Shown: piece after piece, positions 63,105 to 64,000 of the stretch
How positions within the stretch are numbered: the first letter of the stretch is position 1
Layout: each line of letters starts with the position of its first letter
Source of the DNA: Alkalihalobacillus sp047302405
Lineage (GTDB): Bacteria > Bacillota > Bacilli > Bacillales > Bacillaceae_D
Direction: 5' to 3'
DNA: 64,000 nucleotides
NCBI RefSeq assembly: GCF_047302405.1
Contig: NZ_CP154853.1
Coordinates: forward strand, 3,472,001 to 3,536,000
The notes under the pieces: model-generated
The model's database searches: none
Told to the model about the DNA's origin: nothing
What the model saw: the letters and a program-made list of their open reading frames with translations, nothing else
Position numbers and translations under genes: made by a program

Positions 63105-64000
63105 TTACAACTGAACAATATGAGTTTTGATTCCGAGTCTTTCCAAATCATTGATCATCCATTGATTACGCCCGTTGTTTCGAACTAAACAAACTTGAAG
63201 CGAAATTTGCTGCTGCCTTAACTTTTCAAATGCCGGGAGCATGTCTTTACTTAATTCAGCACAAACAAAATAAACGGTCGCTCCTCTCCATTGTTCATAA
63301 ACACTTCCAAAAGTCAGTACCTTACCTGTTCCTTCAATTTGTGCTAACAACTCTAAACCCTTATACAATTGATTGGATGAAACAACACGCGAGACCCAAT
63401 CATCTAGTCGAACAGCAAGCTGAACAGAACCTTGACTCTCCATAAAAGTAACGAGTAAGGAAGCGGTTAGTTCAATTGATTTTTCGAACATTTCTTCTGT
63501 CTGTGCAGACAAATAAGGATCAAAAGCAATGACAATACCTTCACCACGAAAGGATTCAAATTCCTTTGTCATTAATTGTGTCGAACGAGCCGATTGTTTC
63601 CAGTCAATACTCGTTAATCGATCACCTGGAATGTATTGACGAACACTCGATAGATTTCGTTCCTCCCCTAATTCCTTCGCTCTTAGTTTTCCCTCAATCG
63701 ATTCCACTTGTTTTCCATGTGGCACTTCTCTAATTTTTTGGTAACGTGGATAAACATTGACGATCGTTTCACTTACAATCGCTTTTCTTTTTTCAAAAAA
63801 ACCAAATAAATCACCAAAGATTAGCTCCACTTTATCAAACTCGTATTGACCCCGTTTAACATTATGAATCGAATACCGATATTGAAACTTTTTTTGAAAA
63901 GAAAAGAAAAAGAAAGCACTAGGGTTTTGAACCTCACCTAAGTCGGCTGACACGTGATCAAACACATGCATATAAAAGAATGGCTGGAAAGAAGACTTTC
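63105..64000 (-). CDS. yeaD: DUF58 protein YeaD (N-terminal end beyond the window)
   Basis: The frame is open to the right edge; about 298 residues are visible and family members have about 400, so the start is outside. The DUF58 signature SSVRQYIPGDRLTSIDWKQS is present near the middle, followed by a von Willebrand-like region (GIVIAFDPYLSAQ). Function is unknown; the MoxR-type ATPase gene is expected further right. It is followed by yebA. Confidence 0.88.
   Translation of the reverse strand, partial: KSSFQPFFYMHVFDHVSADLGEVQNPSAFFFFSFQKKFQYRYSIHNVKRGQYEFDKVELIFGDLFGFFEKRKAIVSETIVNVYPRYQKIREVPHGKQVESIEGKLRAKELGEERNLSSVRQYIPGDRLTSIDWKQSARSTQLMTKEFESFRGEGIVIAFDPYLSAQTEEMFEKSIELTASLLVTFMESQGSVQLAVRLDDWVSRVVSSNQLYKGLELLAQIEGTGKVLTFGSVYEQWRGATVYFVCAELSKDMLPAFEKLRQQQISLQVCLVRNNGRNQWMINDLERLGIKTHIVQL

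Overview
The window comes from a low-GC Gram-positive bacterium of the Bacillaceae. The order yeaD-yebA-guaA-pbuG ... yebG-purEKBCSQLFMNHD-yerA-yerB-yerC ... pcrB-pcrA-ligA-camS is the Bacillus subtilis backbone read in reverse, so nearly all genes lie on the minus strand. Ribosome binding sites are strong GGAGG types, GTG and TTG starts are common, and control uses T-box, guanine riboswitches and PurR boxes, all typical of Bacillus. Several dispersed and tandem intergenic repeats suggest a less-studied Bacillus relative; an alkaliphile-type lineage is possible but is only inference.

Layout from left to right. 1-320: start of a BMP-family lipoprotein. 808-7026: camS, ligA, pcrA and pcrB. 7378-14761: an insertion relative to B. 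subtilis holding a Fur-box nitroreductase, a YbjQ-family protein, adenine deaminase and a MurNAc recycling operon (murQ-murP-mupG). 15264-18435: yerC, yerB and yerA. 19078-32510: the complete 12-gene purine operon, with its promoter, PurR box pair and guanine riboswitch at 32571-32868. 32859-33068: yebG. 33435-50808: a second insertion with a type III polyketide synthase pair, a MOSC protein, T-box-controlled argS, an orphan N-hydroxylase, a BASS/ACR3-like transporter, a class Ib ribonucleotide reductase operon with dut, the ABC-F antibiotic resistance gene vmlR behind an attenuator, a kinase-like APH protein and an isochorismatase-like hydrolase. 51248-56716: a complete rRNA operon (16S, tRNA-Ile, tRNA-Ala, 23S, 5S) transcribed leftward from two promoters. 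57200-64000: pbuG, guaA, yebA and the partial yeaD, with guanine riboswitches before pbuG and guaA.

How the parts fit. The pur operon makes IMP, GuaA converts XMP to GMP, PbuG imports guanine and hypoxanthine, and Ade and YerA act on adenine. Guanine riboswitches precede purE, pbuG and guaA, and paired PurR boxes precede purE and pbuG, so one nucleotide signal network covers the backbone. NrdHIEF plus Dut feed dNTP pools under an apparent NrdR box pair.

The most interesting non-coding findings are: (i) a three-hairpin attenuator with a very short leader ORF ahead of vmlR; (ii) four sequence-unrelated intergenic arrays that share a 51-52 bp period and each lie just beyond a leftward intrinsic terminator; (iii) a dispersed GC-rich repeat family with three copies in or just before the pur operon; and (iv) two mutually exclusive terminator-like hairpins after the guaA aptamer. 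No CRISPR array, insertion sequence or prophage was found.
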